Assembly (NCBI RefSeq): GCF_000090795.2
Contig: NW_003546299.1
Span: 219,188 to 264,149 of the forward strand
Length of the DNA: 44,962 nucleotides
From: Amphimedon queenslandica
Taxonomy: Eukaryota; Porifera; Demospongiae; Haplosclerida; Niphatidae
Direction of reading: 5' to 3'
The notes below the pieces were generated by a model. That model had not been told where the DNA came from. It saw nothing but the letters and a program-made list of their open reading frames with translations, and searched no databases. How positions within the stretch are numbered: the stretch's first letter is position 1; every line of letters starts with the position of its first letter. Positions 23,401 to 33,347 of this stretch are shown here, in pieces. Both the position numbers and the translations under genes were made by a program.

Positions 23401-24654
23401 TGTAGGGCTTCAAATTCTATTTGCCAAATGTTTGTTGATGACATATAACCATGTAAATGTTAATTTTACTTAAAATACACATACACACATATGGGACCCA
23501 TCCCTTACCTCTATAAGTTCAATACCAGGGATTTCAGGTATATGTGGCTTCCATAATCCAGTACTAAGATAAAGAAATAAAATAATATTCACTAGAACAA
23601 TGGGTGGATGACATTATACCTTATTATTAAAACTTGGCAGTTGTAGTTTTTTCCCAGTTGATCAGTAAGAGTAAAGATACCTGTCTCCAAGTCTTTCTTT
23701 ACTTTCTTGATCTCTGTATTGTATTGGATGTTCAAGCCTAGCTTTGAGCTAAAGTCCTCAAAATACTTGACCTGATTGAAAATGAAAAATGCTATGAAAA
23801 TAGTTAGATTAAACAATATAAACATATAAAATAAATATAAGCCTGTTTGTGCACACAAATACACAATGTACATGTACTCCACACTCCATATATGTACATA
23901 TACATAAAGGCTATCACTGGTTGTTGAATGGATTCTGCTGATATTATCATTATTATAACTACTTACAAAATTCCCTGCCTACACAATAGCAGGAAGGCTG
24001 GTACGGTAAATCAATATAAAAACCAGGCAGACTTTATGCATGCCATTTCCTTAAGGTTTCCTCGTGTACAGTAAAAACTTATGTATATGCTCATATACCG
24101 CTGTATCAGCATGAGGAAAGTAATCTTTTGAATAATGTTTCATTTTCAAGTCAGGATGATGGCTGAGCAATGAATTCCAGTCGTGCCTTAAATTGAATTC
24201 TTCATTAGTTGAGCCTAAAAAATACGTCATTAATAAAGAAGTAGCAATTCATTTTCTGTTACCAGTGTAGCGTTTGTTGATTGAGATGAGTTTTCTGTGT
24301 CGAGGATATTGGCGAAAGAAAGAGCCTATTAAGAATAATTAAAATGACAAAAATTAAAGTTAGAAGATCAAAGTACTCTGGAATTTAAGCAATTAGATTA
24401 TCGCTTACCAGAGGTGGAGTTTCTTTCAAATATTACATAGTCTCTGCCTGATGTCTGAAGAAAATATCCCAATTGCATCCCTAGTAGTGAGACAATAAAA
24501 GGGAGAAACAAGGGGGAGGAATATAATAATTATTATGAGGAATTACCATGCATAGTTTACCTGAGGGGCCAGCTCCTATTATACAGTATTGGTGGGATAG
24601 AAGGAGAGTAGAAAAGGAGACTAGAACTAAGAGAACTAAAAGAAGATTAGCCAT
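20498..24654 (-). CDS. FOXRED2: FOXRED2-like FAD-dependent oxidoreductase of the ER, complete 23-exon gene
   Basis: Flavoprotein related to ERFAD/FOXRED2, an ER-lumen oxidoreductase linked to ER-associated degradation. Exons: 24561-24654, 24409-24480, 24263-24325, 24099-24214, 23620-23771, about 23510-23564, 23184-23250, 23054-23120, 22954-23001, 22849-22907, 22610-22705, 22472-22533, 22296-22413, 21926-21997, 21756-21871, 21628-21673, 21504-21566, 21300-21371, 21141-21240, 21016-21081, 20870-20966, 20630-20690, 20498-20580; 614 residues (human 684). Signal peptide 1-20, then CIIGAGPSG, a GxGxxG dinucleotide fold at 27-32. Matches include [29 protein letters not shown], a second fold [12 protein letters not shown] (about 203-213), [24 protein letters not shown] and [11 protein letters not shown]. 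The last two exons were recognised by similarity to the human C-terminus ([11 protein letters not shown] against PPFCQQGY). The protein ends VQELY without a KDEL-type signal. The boundary of the exon near 23510 may be off by one. Confidence 0.93.
22040..22215. repeat. Copy of the ~177-bp repeat family in a FOXRED2 intron
   Basis: One unit in reverse orientation to the main array: ATCGGAATCGGCTCAAAATT, GCATAAGGACATCAATATG, TTAGGGTGATTTCGGAGCC, ACCATGGGCTATAACC. It sits in the intron between exons ending at 22296 and starting at 21997. Confidence 0.85.
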
Positions 24655-25011
24655 TGCCAGCTTTTGTTTTTGCTTATGTTAAGTTTAATGGGGTGGGGCT
24701 AGATAAACTTAACGATTTTTTCCCTTTAAACTGTGATGAGATATTATGTAACAATATTGGACTATGGTTTTGTACGCAATATGGATTGTTTATGATATGC
24801 TAGTTAGTAAGTAGCAAGTTGCATAATGTAGGATTGTTCTAGTTAAATCTCATCTGTAATTGTAATCTCTTAAAATTATTTTGATTTTAGCTAAAAATTA
24901 CTAAAATTAGATTAGATGCGTGGGAAGATATTAGGGTGGGGCTCAGACGCTGAGCAATGCAGCAACGCCCCCAACAAAACAAAAAAGCTAGAGCTGCTGT
25001 TGAAATATAGG
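24655..25011. promoter_or_regulatory. Bidirectional promoter region, FOXRED2-like / EGF-type receptor gene
   Basis: 357 bp between divergent starts. AT-rich on the receptor side. An upstream in-frame ATG exists at 24916, but it would bury the signal peptide. No specific factor site is called. Confidence 0.5.
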
Positions 25012-27122
25012 ATGACTAGAAAGAAGAGAAGCACCGTCGATACAAGAGCGCTGTTAATTTGTTTAACAGTACTAGTATTGCAAGTAAATGGACAGTCATC
25101 ACCAGAAAGTAAGTGTAAAATCCGGCTTCAGCAGTTGCAGTTTTTGAAAGTGCTTCTATGCTTTTACTGTTGCTAATGCTCAAAATGCTCGACCAGTGAC
25201 TGGTGTTTTGCTGTATTTTTTTTTTCTACAGGATGCGATCAGCATACACTAGGGAGTGGGTCTGGATTGGACCCGGCTACAATATGTGGACAGAATTCAA
25301 TGTGTCAGAATAATGCAGAGTGCCTATGTAACACTGGCTACTTCAGCCCATCGGGTTCAGAAACAGATTGTAGAGGGACAAATGGTACGGGCACTCGTGC
25401 TAAATCAGTTCATTAATCATTCCAACAGTATCAATAATCATTGTCTATACTACAAACTCCTTGTTTACATAACTTGGAATTCTTCAACTGTTTTGTTATG
25501 ACTCCCATAAACTTAATTGCATGCACTACCAGTTTTTACGATTAATCACTATGCATATCCTTGTTCCGCAGAGCCTGATCCAAGATGCAGTAGATTTAGT
25601 CAGGACTGCGTCTATTGTGGAGCAAACTTTCAAGGCCCTTGCTACAAGTGAGAATTCGGTAATAAAATTAATCTTATACCATGAGCTTAGGTGCACTGCA
25701 GTTATTTATGACGGACAGTGCCTACAAAGATGTCCTGAAGGTACACAGTTTGCTGTGGAACAAACTGACAACTTTAATTCACCAGTCTCGACATGCATAG
25801 GTCAGCACATGAATGCATGATAGTAAAATTGTACTCTGACATTACATACAGGCATTTGTACTATGCCAGTAGTTATTTGTAGCAATCTGTATGCAATTGC
25901 ATGTGTGTAATAGACTAGTGCTTGTAGGATGCATGTGTGGATGATTATGTGTGTGGGTCGTGCTCCAGAACATTGAAATGCACAGACTATGAATTTAATT
26001 ACTAGACACTAAATTAATAATGCCTCCAACCAGATAGTGCTCCAACCCTCTTTCTTTCTCTTTCTTAGGCACAGCAACTACTCAGGCACTGCAGGACTGG
26101 GCAATCATTGTCATAATAGTCCTTGGCTCAGCTATACTTATTGTCATTGCAATATTGATTGCTGCACTTGCTTGCAGGTGTCTTAGGCGCTCAAAGTAAA
26201 GAGATTCATTATGCACACATTGGAATGATTGGATCAAAGCAAAATAGAGTTATTTACTAGCTTTATTCTCATTTATAGTGTTGGTGAGCTCAACATTGCA
26301 GAAAGAGAGGAGAGAGAAGCAGGGAAATATGATGAGGAAGAGATACCGATAAGAAATGACAGTGCTGAAGAGCTTGATGGAGGAACAGCAGTAAGAGAAT
26401 TTGAATAAAGTGATACAATTTTTCTTTAACATTAGTCTGATAATCGAAAAAGTGCAGTTGACGAACACTTTGAGATTGATGATGACACGTATTATGGTAA
26501 GCAAAGGGTTACGCAGTACATAAAATTTTGAGATTAAATTTTAATTTTCCTTGAGAATAAAAGCATATGTCACATGCATGCATGATATGCTGTAATTAAA
26601 TACCTATATCTAAACTAATTACCTCTCTCTTGTCTCTTCTCTTGTAGTAAATGAAGAAGAGAGAGAGGAATTCTTTGAACGACTTGGTGTACTTCGTGAG
26701 CAATCAGTAGTGTTCTTAAGAATGTTGAATGACATGAGAAAAAGATTGAAAGAGCTGCCCCAAACCTCACCGGCCGTTCCGCAATACAAGTGAGAGAGAA
26801 ATCAGCTAAAAAAGAAAGGTTTATGATGCTCTTTATAGAAACGTGATGAGAGATCTCACTCGATTGCTGTACATGTTGAACAAGAAGCCAGAGAAGGTTA
26901 GGATACCGCCAGATGGACTACGACTCCTCATCTGGTCAGAGCAAATATTAAACAAATATCTTCTAGCACAGGTAAAGAGAGAGAAATGTATTTCAGTTAT
27001 TACAACTTTTATTATTTTAGGGAAAACAACCTATATCATCACCAACACAAGCACCATCTCCTCCCAGTGGTTCACCACAAAGGTTTAGTAGCATCGGAAG
27101 CACTGCTGAAACTGACTTTTAA
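25012..27122 (+). CDS. Unrecognised single-pass membrane protein with EGF-like and Cys-rich ectodomain, 10 exons
   Basis: Exons 25012-25108, 25232-25384, 25572-25647, 25691-25800, 26069-26195, 26279-26390, 26436-26496, 26648-26789, 26839-26971, 27021-27122; 1113 nt, 370 residues, phases consistent. The start at 25012 gives a signal peptide (RALLICLTVLVLQVNG). The ectodomain has an EGF-like module (CGQNSMCQNNAECLCNTGYF, about 45-75) and a second Cys-rich module of furin-like spacing (CVYCGANFQGPCYKC ... CLQRCPEGTQF). One membrane span (WAIIVIIVLGSAILIVIAIL) is followed by a stop-transfer CRCLRRSK and an acidic cytoplasmic tail. The tail contains two helical blocks, EEFFERLGVLREQSVVFLRM and MRDLTRLLYMLNKKPEKVRI, and ends in a Ser/Pro-rich stretch. 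Topology suggests a cell-surface receptor or adhesion protein. I do not recognise the cytoplasmic domain and assign no function. Confidence 0.82.
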
Positions 27123-27437
27123 AAGCATGCACCACCACACATTCTCACAGGCAGTTTTTAAATATTATGTAGATGTTTCCTTCAATACTTTTACTATGTG
27201 CTTCACTTATGCCTCCTTCCTCTCTCTCTTTCTCTCTCTATGCTTCTTCTCACTCCTCCGTAGTAGACATATTTATTGCAAATTTTATATAATACACAAT
27301 ATAATAATAATAATACCTTTGTAACAATAATATTAATAATATAATATTATCGTTATTTTGTAAAAAAGTTCAGCAAGCACACTTGTACGTGTACATAAAA
27401 TAATAGACGGAGAAAGAGAGAAAGAGGAATGTGAGTT
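27123..27437. other. Tail-to-tail spacer
   Basis: 315 nt between the receptor-like gene (+) and VPS16 (-). It contains a CT-rich run near 27218-27260, ATA/AATA-rich sequence near 27300-27345 and purine-rich sequence near 27410-27430, and must hold both 3' UTRs. No gene is seen. Confidence 0.5.
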
Positions 27438-28269
27438 TCATTGTGCCCCTAGTTTCATTTTAATTTGTTTAATGTAGTCAACCAATGCTGCATCGTTGCG
27501 GCCTTGACGCTGTAGCATTTCATCCAAAGCAGCAATATTCCTCTCACTAGCAGCAGTCTCAGCAGCTTTATGCCAATCACTAAATGAAGGAGAAAGAGAG
27601 TATTATTATAATTAAATAATAGTGATCTAATTTTTAGCATTGTATTTCTAAAATGTTATACATTATAATTTTTTTCTGTACTTACCCAGTTATCATGTAC
27701 AGTCTGCATCTTTTATTAGGAGGACAGCGAGGGATGTATTTATTAGCTTCTGTAAATCTGTTCTTTTGCAAACAAACCTCAACAAATGGCTACAATAGAT
27801 GAGAGAGAGAGAGAGAAAGAGAAAAAAGGTACAGAAGAGGTGTTGTAGAACAAATTACCTCATAGCCTATCGGAGATTTCTTTTGTTTTGAGAATCTCTC
27901 GATTTCTTCAAAGTTAGCGACTGATGCAAGAGCTCTTAGCTTTGCCCACCAAAAACTAATAGAAAATCAATAGTTACTGAGTAATGAAAATAGAGAATTC
28001 TCTCTAAAAGCTACAACATAAATATAGTATCCATAACTTACAGTGTGTCAGGCATGGCAAACTTCTTTTTCAAATTATCGGCTACTTTAAACTGACTCCT
28101 TCTAACACACTACACACACACACACACACACACATTATAGGTGCATTCAATATAAGTACACATACCTCCATTATTGTTGAAAATAAAGTTAAACCGACTG
28201 TATCAAACTTGTGATCCTCCTTAAGCTGTGTCTGCTCTCTATGAAGCCTGTCTTGATCCTCTATAACCT

Positions 28270-28303
<34 letters not shown>

Positions 28304-31300
28304 AACAAGGACATATGTTGAAGAGGAATGAAGTAAAGATGCTGTATTGTAATTATAAGATTAAATACCTTCATATGAAATGACAACTGTCCATCCGTGA
28401 ATTCCTTGTACGCTTGCTTAACCAGCTCTTGTCTTGGGACTAAGAATCTCTCTTTTGCTTCTTTTCTCTCCTTTTCATCTTTTTCTTCCTTGGGCTTTGC
28501 CTGAAAAACAATCATTATCACTACGCTATTGCAGTATTGCACCTTTTAAAAATACTTTTAGATGCAGTTTAGGCATTTTAAATTATACCATAGGTATATA
28601 CATTATAATGATTATATATACAGATTATTGCTATACTCAGTATAATAATTCGGGGGATCTCCTTACTACGCGATAGGCTTGAGATAGAAGATGTATTCCA
28701 GCACCAACAAAATCACTTTCCTGATGACAGAGATTGACAAGCCCCTCAGAATCATTCTCTTTGCAATACTAACAAAGAAATACACAATCAACTGATGCTC
28801 TACTCTAGTATAAGCCAGCTATAGGCTACAGTAGAAATATAGTGAATGCCTTTCATACCTTCTTATAGAGGGCAGCCGCCGTGGGTCTGTGATTAAATAC
28901 CTTCATGTAATCCGATGTCCTCTGAGACCCTTTCATCCTCTCCAACACTTCATAAACTGCACAAAGTAACAATCAACAAATAAAGCTAAGAAACACTACA
29001 GAGGCAATGCTTGAAATATTAGACTGGAGACTTCATATACTTAAATTAAACCTTTGACCTTCATTTTGCACATGCTCTGACAATAGGAAGACATTTGGAA
29101 AATATCTTATAGATGTCAATATTATCTCTTGAATCATTCTATCAGCATCTTAGTCTCTTCTTCATAGCATCAAGGATTATCCTTCTTATTGGCTAATATG
29201 GCTATTGGTATTGAATCAAGTAGACTCTGTACTTATCGTAGTCCCTGGGAAGCTGATCAGGGAGACAAAATACTTACTATGCATCTACATATGAATCCAC
29301 CAATCACAATCTTATTCTTTTTCATTATTTTTATTCTCCCTAATATTATAAAGAGGATAGTTACCTAATTGCGCATCCCAGCTACTAGTGGCTTTATCCA
29401 GTGCCTTGTCAGCTTCATCCATCTCTAATAGCATCTGCACCTGGTCCTCTACCAGTACCTCATGCTCTAGTAGTTGAGCTGCTAGTGTCCTCCTGTCCTC
29501 TTGTCTCGCCACTCTCGCTATATCAGCATACGATATAACAATACCACAGGATTTGAATCGGGTCAGTATCATATTAGCAACTTTAGTGTCGCTAACAGTC
29601 TTATCCCTAACCTACAAAAAAAATATACTGTAAATGCATACATGTACATGTACATGTACATGTATGCCAATTGTCAAATACATGCATGTAGAAAGATTGC
29701 TGGATAAAACTATTGAGTAGTTATAATAGATAGTGTACAAGTAAATGTACTAAATAAATATACATATACATGTGTATGATCAATTACATGTACATGTACA
29801 TGCATGTGAAAAGTTTCCTTAATAAGGCTGGTTTACAATATCCCATTAGGCCAGCGTACTGTCAATTTTTAATCAAAAGTGTGAGCGATTTGACCTTTTG
29901 TCGCATGCTTTCCGCTAGAATAGAACCAGATTCTATTCCAGTGTCAACATAACGCCAGGACTAGCGTAATATTGTAAACCAGCCTTTAAACTGAGTGATT
30001 AGGATAGAATGAGTGAGTGTGCATACTTTGTGGAGGGCCCACTGTGTGAGGACTTTAACTTCCCCGACATCGGAGGGTAATTTCAAATAATTACAAATCT
30101 CGAGTGCTACCGGGTACTGCCTGTGATTGGTCAACCTGTCCACGAGGACACCAGGAGACAAACGACTGAACCTAACAAAGAATTAATAATGATAGAGAAC
30201 ATGAGAGAATAGAGAAAAAGAAGGAAGGAAAGAAATACATTTATAAAACAAAAAGGAAAAGTGAGAAGAAGGAGAAAGAGAGAGAGAGAGAGAAGGGATG
30301 AAATAAATACATTTATAAAGTGAAAAGGACAAGTGAGAAGGGGGAGAGGAGAGAGACTTAATTAAAAAGGAGAAAAAGGGAAAGGTTTAATTTACTGTCT
30401 GTATGTGATGGGTATTCCAATGGCCGGGTCACGAACAAAGTTAAGGACACGAAGATTCCGAGCAGTCTCAACAAAAGCAGTAATGATATCATCAGATACA
30501 TCAGGACCAAGGAACCCTTTACCAAAATTAGCAGACTAAAGAGAGATTAATAATAATAGAATTTTTACATCACATGTACTGGAGCGCTATTTTAAATGGC
30601 TGACCATGAGCAATGCTTGCTGAATCTTTGGTTCAAATTCTTCAGAGGCAGCGCTAATACACTGGAGTACAGCATCAGGGAGCTTGTCCTTAATATATCT
30701 AATGTACTCGTCAGCTTTGTGGCTCTCGTCACCCTAAGGGAAAGTGAAAGAGATTAAGTCAATAGATATACACACACGTACAATGTACTCCTTGTAGGCG
30801 TCATTGAGAATAGCTCCTGGTTGAAGCGAAGCCACTTTCAATACACTCAGTGAGCTCTCTGTATAAGGACAGCCTTAATACCCAGTAGTGTATTGGTGAC
30901 TTACTTGGTACCCTGTGAATAAACTCACAGGTGGTGTTAGTAACCAATCTGACTCCATCGATCTCAGCTGCAAGGACACACGGGCCTTTACTGGGTAGCC
31001 TGTATACCAGTGGCTAAGGAAGGCACACAACATGTACATGACTGTATCATCATAATTGAACTGATATCAGAATCAGGTCAAACTTTCTACATGGTATAGG
31101 GGCATCAATAAATATATATATATATATGCTAGAAATGTAAAAAAAAAGATTTAAAAACCAATTTTTTGTAGAAAGGACAGATTATTACATGGCCCATGCT
31201 TTCCTTATAACACGGTTACAATACACAGTGAATAGTGAGAGGATACTTGCACCAGTGCTTTGCAAGGCCTTTAAGGAAAATAAACTTCTCATATAAAAGA

Positions 31301-33171
31301 ACAATGAAATCATTGCCAGACCTGGAGAGAAGCAAAAGAGGGGGAGAGTGAGACAGCATTTGCAAAGAACTCACCATTCCATTTGTAAGACATTCGACGA
31401 GCTTTGGATATCAAACTCTACTTCTTGCGACTATAAGAAAGAGTCGAGTGAAAAGTGAGGATTGAAGCGTATTGCTTGTACTTTGAAATCGGACGATCCG
31501 GCCCATATGTATCCAGTCTTATCAATGAGTGCTGCTGCCTTGCCACTGAGTGATATGGCAATTGATGTCCACTGTCTATTAGAATCTTTACAAGCAACAC
31601 TCTATCAATGATAATAATGTTTACTGTCAATTATAGTCTATATAAATATAAGTACTTGCATGTACATGTATATTTACCATAATTATATTTTATATATTTT
31701 ATAATGCATATACTGTACAAGATGAGTTATTGGCAAGAGTAATATTTGGCAAAATTTCCTGTGGAAAGTTATTGGTAAATTTTATATTGGCAATTTTGTG
31801 CCACGTACCATTGAGCATGCTCAGATCAAAACAAAATGGCGGATTTTATATTGGCAATTTCTTCATAAAACCGCCAATCGCCAATGTTAATTCCTCGCCA
31901 ATAAATCATCTGGTACGGTAGTACAATGTACACATGACCATTATTCTATATGGATCCATTCATTATTTACTCTCTCCTTCTCCTTGTCTTACTATAGGAA
32001 CTGTCTCAAATGACTGCATTAGATACACTTGGCCTTCAACCACAGCAATGACTCCAACATTCTTCCCAGAAGGCATGACAGCCCAGCAAGAGGGACAAGT
32101 ATTCAAAGTTCCAGCTACAAGAGAGCTTAAGTATAAATTAATTAAAATGTACGCCTCACAAGGTAGCTCTGCTAGCGTTTTGACTCGAATGTCATCCTTA
32201 TCTCTGTCGGAGTCTGCTACTACATAGAAATGATAATCAAAGGTCATTACGGCAAAGCCAGCGAATCCTTCGATTGAATGGAAAAACCTGACTTGAGCAA
32301 CACGGTGATCTCTGATTTCCTAAAAAGAATAAGAAACAATCAATCATATACATATATACAGGTATAGGGCTCTGAATTGAACAATATGTATCAGGAAATT
32401 ATACTAAATATTAGGGGTGATTCCGGAGTCCGTTTTTATTTTTAAAAAACCATTGGCTATAGTACAGGGTATTTTTCCAAAAATTAGCACATTTTTGTAT
32501 ATACATGTAACTTTAAATCTTTGGTTGAAATCAACTCAAACTTTCTACATAGCACAAATTAAAAACATAAGAACAAAAGAAGAGAGGAATATGCCTACTC
32601 GAGCTAGTAATCTCTGAAACTTCATGACGCCATGAACAGTATAGACTACCATAGTCCCGTCATCGTATATCAGGACCAGATCCTCAGACGCTGTCCAACC
32701 CATACCAACTATCTTACCACCTTCAAGCTAAAAAAAGAGAGAGAGAGAGAGAGAGAGGAGATAAATGATTGCGTTTTAGTATGTACTTTGATGAATCCTA
32801 TTTTCTTTGCAGCCAATGTGTATGTAGTGATATCAGACCATCCTTCATGCTTTGTTAATACAGCTATTAGGAGAAAGGAGAGAGAGGGAGGTCAGAGAAC
32901 AATATAGAAGTAATTGTGTACATGATAAGCATCGTATTAATGATATTATATACCTATTGATCCTCCATAGGGTGCCACTACTGCTTTCTGATTAGCAAGG
33001 TCAACCTTCCATTCAAGTTCATCATAGTTCATGTAACATCTTATAAAAAGATCAAAAATATACAAAACTCATCTCAAACTCTTTCTCTCACTTTGCAAAA
33101 CCCTCTCCCAGCGGAGTCCAGTCCAGGTTAGCTCCTGACAGTATTTCTCCTACATCGAAACCGTCCGCCAT
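27438..33171 (-). CDS. VPS16: VPS16, core subunit of HOPS/CORVET tethering complexes, complete 22-exon gene
   Basis: Class C Vps protein acting in endosome and lysosome tethering and fusion with VPS33, VPS11 and VPS18. Exons: 33092-33171, 32954-33039, 32787-32863, 32599-32727, 31993-32319, 31482-31601, 31375-31430, 31225-31321, 30905-31013, 30782-30858, 30605-30733, 30396-30535, 30027-30171, 29365-29611, 28859-28956, 28670-28768, 28369-28500, 28166-28267, 28042-28109, 27859-27955, 27686-27789, 27438-27579; 2661 nt, 886 residues (human 839). The N-terminal propeller contains [12 protein letters not shown] and DKTGYIWAG. The C-terminal solenoid contains [41 protein letters not shown] and [19 protein letters not shown], each aligning with human VPS16. 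It ends KMKLGAQ. At the exon ending 28670, a GTAAGG donor three bases downstream is an equal alternative. Introns carry a MITE and degenerate repeats. Confidence 0.95.
28113..28133. repeat. (AC)n microsatellite
   Basis: CA-dinucleotide run inside a VPS16 intron. On the minus strand the GT run precedes the acceptor at 28110. Confidence 0.85.
28269..28302. repeat. (GA)n plus poly-G microsatellite
   Basis: GA run followed by nine or more G. On the minus strand it is the polypyrimidine tract of the acceptor at 28268. Confidence 0.85.
29639..29664. repeat. (CATGTA)n palindromic run
   Basis: Four tandem CATGTA units, self-complementary. Similar runs occur near 3165, 3371, 29786, 36843 and 36958. 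Confidence 0.85.
29824..29986. mobile_element. MITE-like element, copy 2, in VPS16 intron
   Basis: AAGGCTGGTTTACAATAT at the left and ATATTGTAAACCAGCCTT at the right form a perfect 18-bp terminal inverted repeat around a ~163-bp non-coding element. Its interior is the reverse complement of the element at 15196-15358, with modest divergence. TTAA-like sequence flanks both ends, so a TTAA or TA target duplication is possible but not certain. Confidence 0.85.
31050..31185. repeat. Degenerate ~177-bp-family copy
   Basis: ATCAGAATCAGGTCAAACTT, TTCTACATGGTATAGGGGCA and TCAATAAATAT follow the minus orientation of the repeat, inside a VPS16 intron. Confidence 0.6.
32370..32575. repeat. Degenerate ~177-bp-family copy
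   Basis: TGTATCAGGAAATTATACTA, TTAGGGGTGATTCCGGAG, AACCATTGGCTATAG and further on ATCAACTCAAACTTTCTACA match the repeat consensus in reverse orientation. It lies in the VPS16 intron 32320-32598. Confidence 0.75.
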
Positions 33172-33347
33172 CTTAATGGGCGTTTCCTTCTAAAATAGGC
33201 GTGGTTTCAAAAGGGGCGTGTTCTGACCTCGTTTGCTGGGTGTGGTTATTATTTTAAAGATTTTCAAGATGGCTGCTCTCTTGTTCAGGTAATCCGATTG
33301 TCCTGAGGCCACTGTCTGCTAAAGCAAGGAGTATTTCTACATGCATA
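33172..33347. promoter_or_regulatory. Bidirectional promoter region VPS16 / Arg-Ser-Pro-rich gene
   Basis: 176 bp between divergent starts. ATGGCGG-type motifs occur at both start codons (AAGATGGCGGACGG on the minus strand at VPS16, ATGGCGGAGG at 33348) and AAGATGGCTGC lies near 33266. These resemble YY1 sites, which often sit at the start of housekeeping genes; that reading is inference. Confidence 0.55.

Noticed and set aside
24916..25011. Upstream in-frame ATG at 24916 as start of the EGF-type receptor
   Set aside because: It would place 32 hydrophilic residues before the signal peptide. The ATG at 25012 gives a normal secretory start. Transcript data could change this.
33270..33293. Short frame MAALLFR as an upstream coding start
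   Set aside because: It stops after seven codons unless spliced, and no well-supported acceptor joins it to the next exon.
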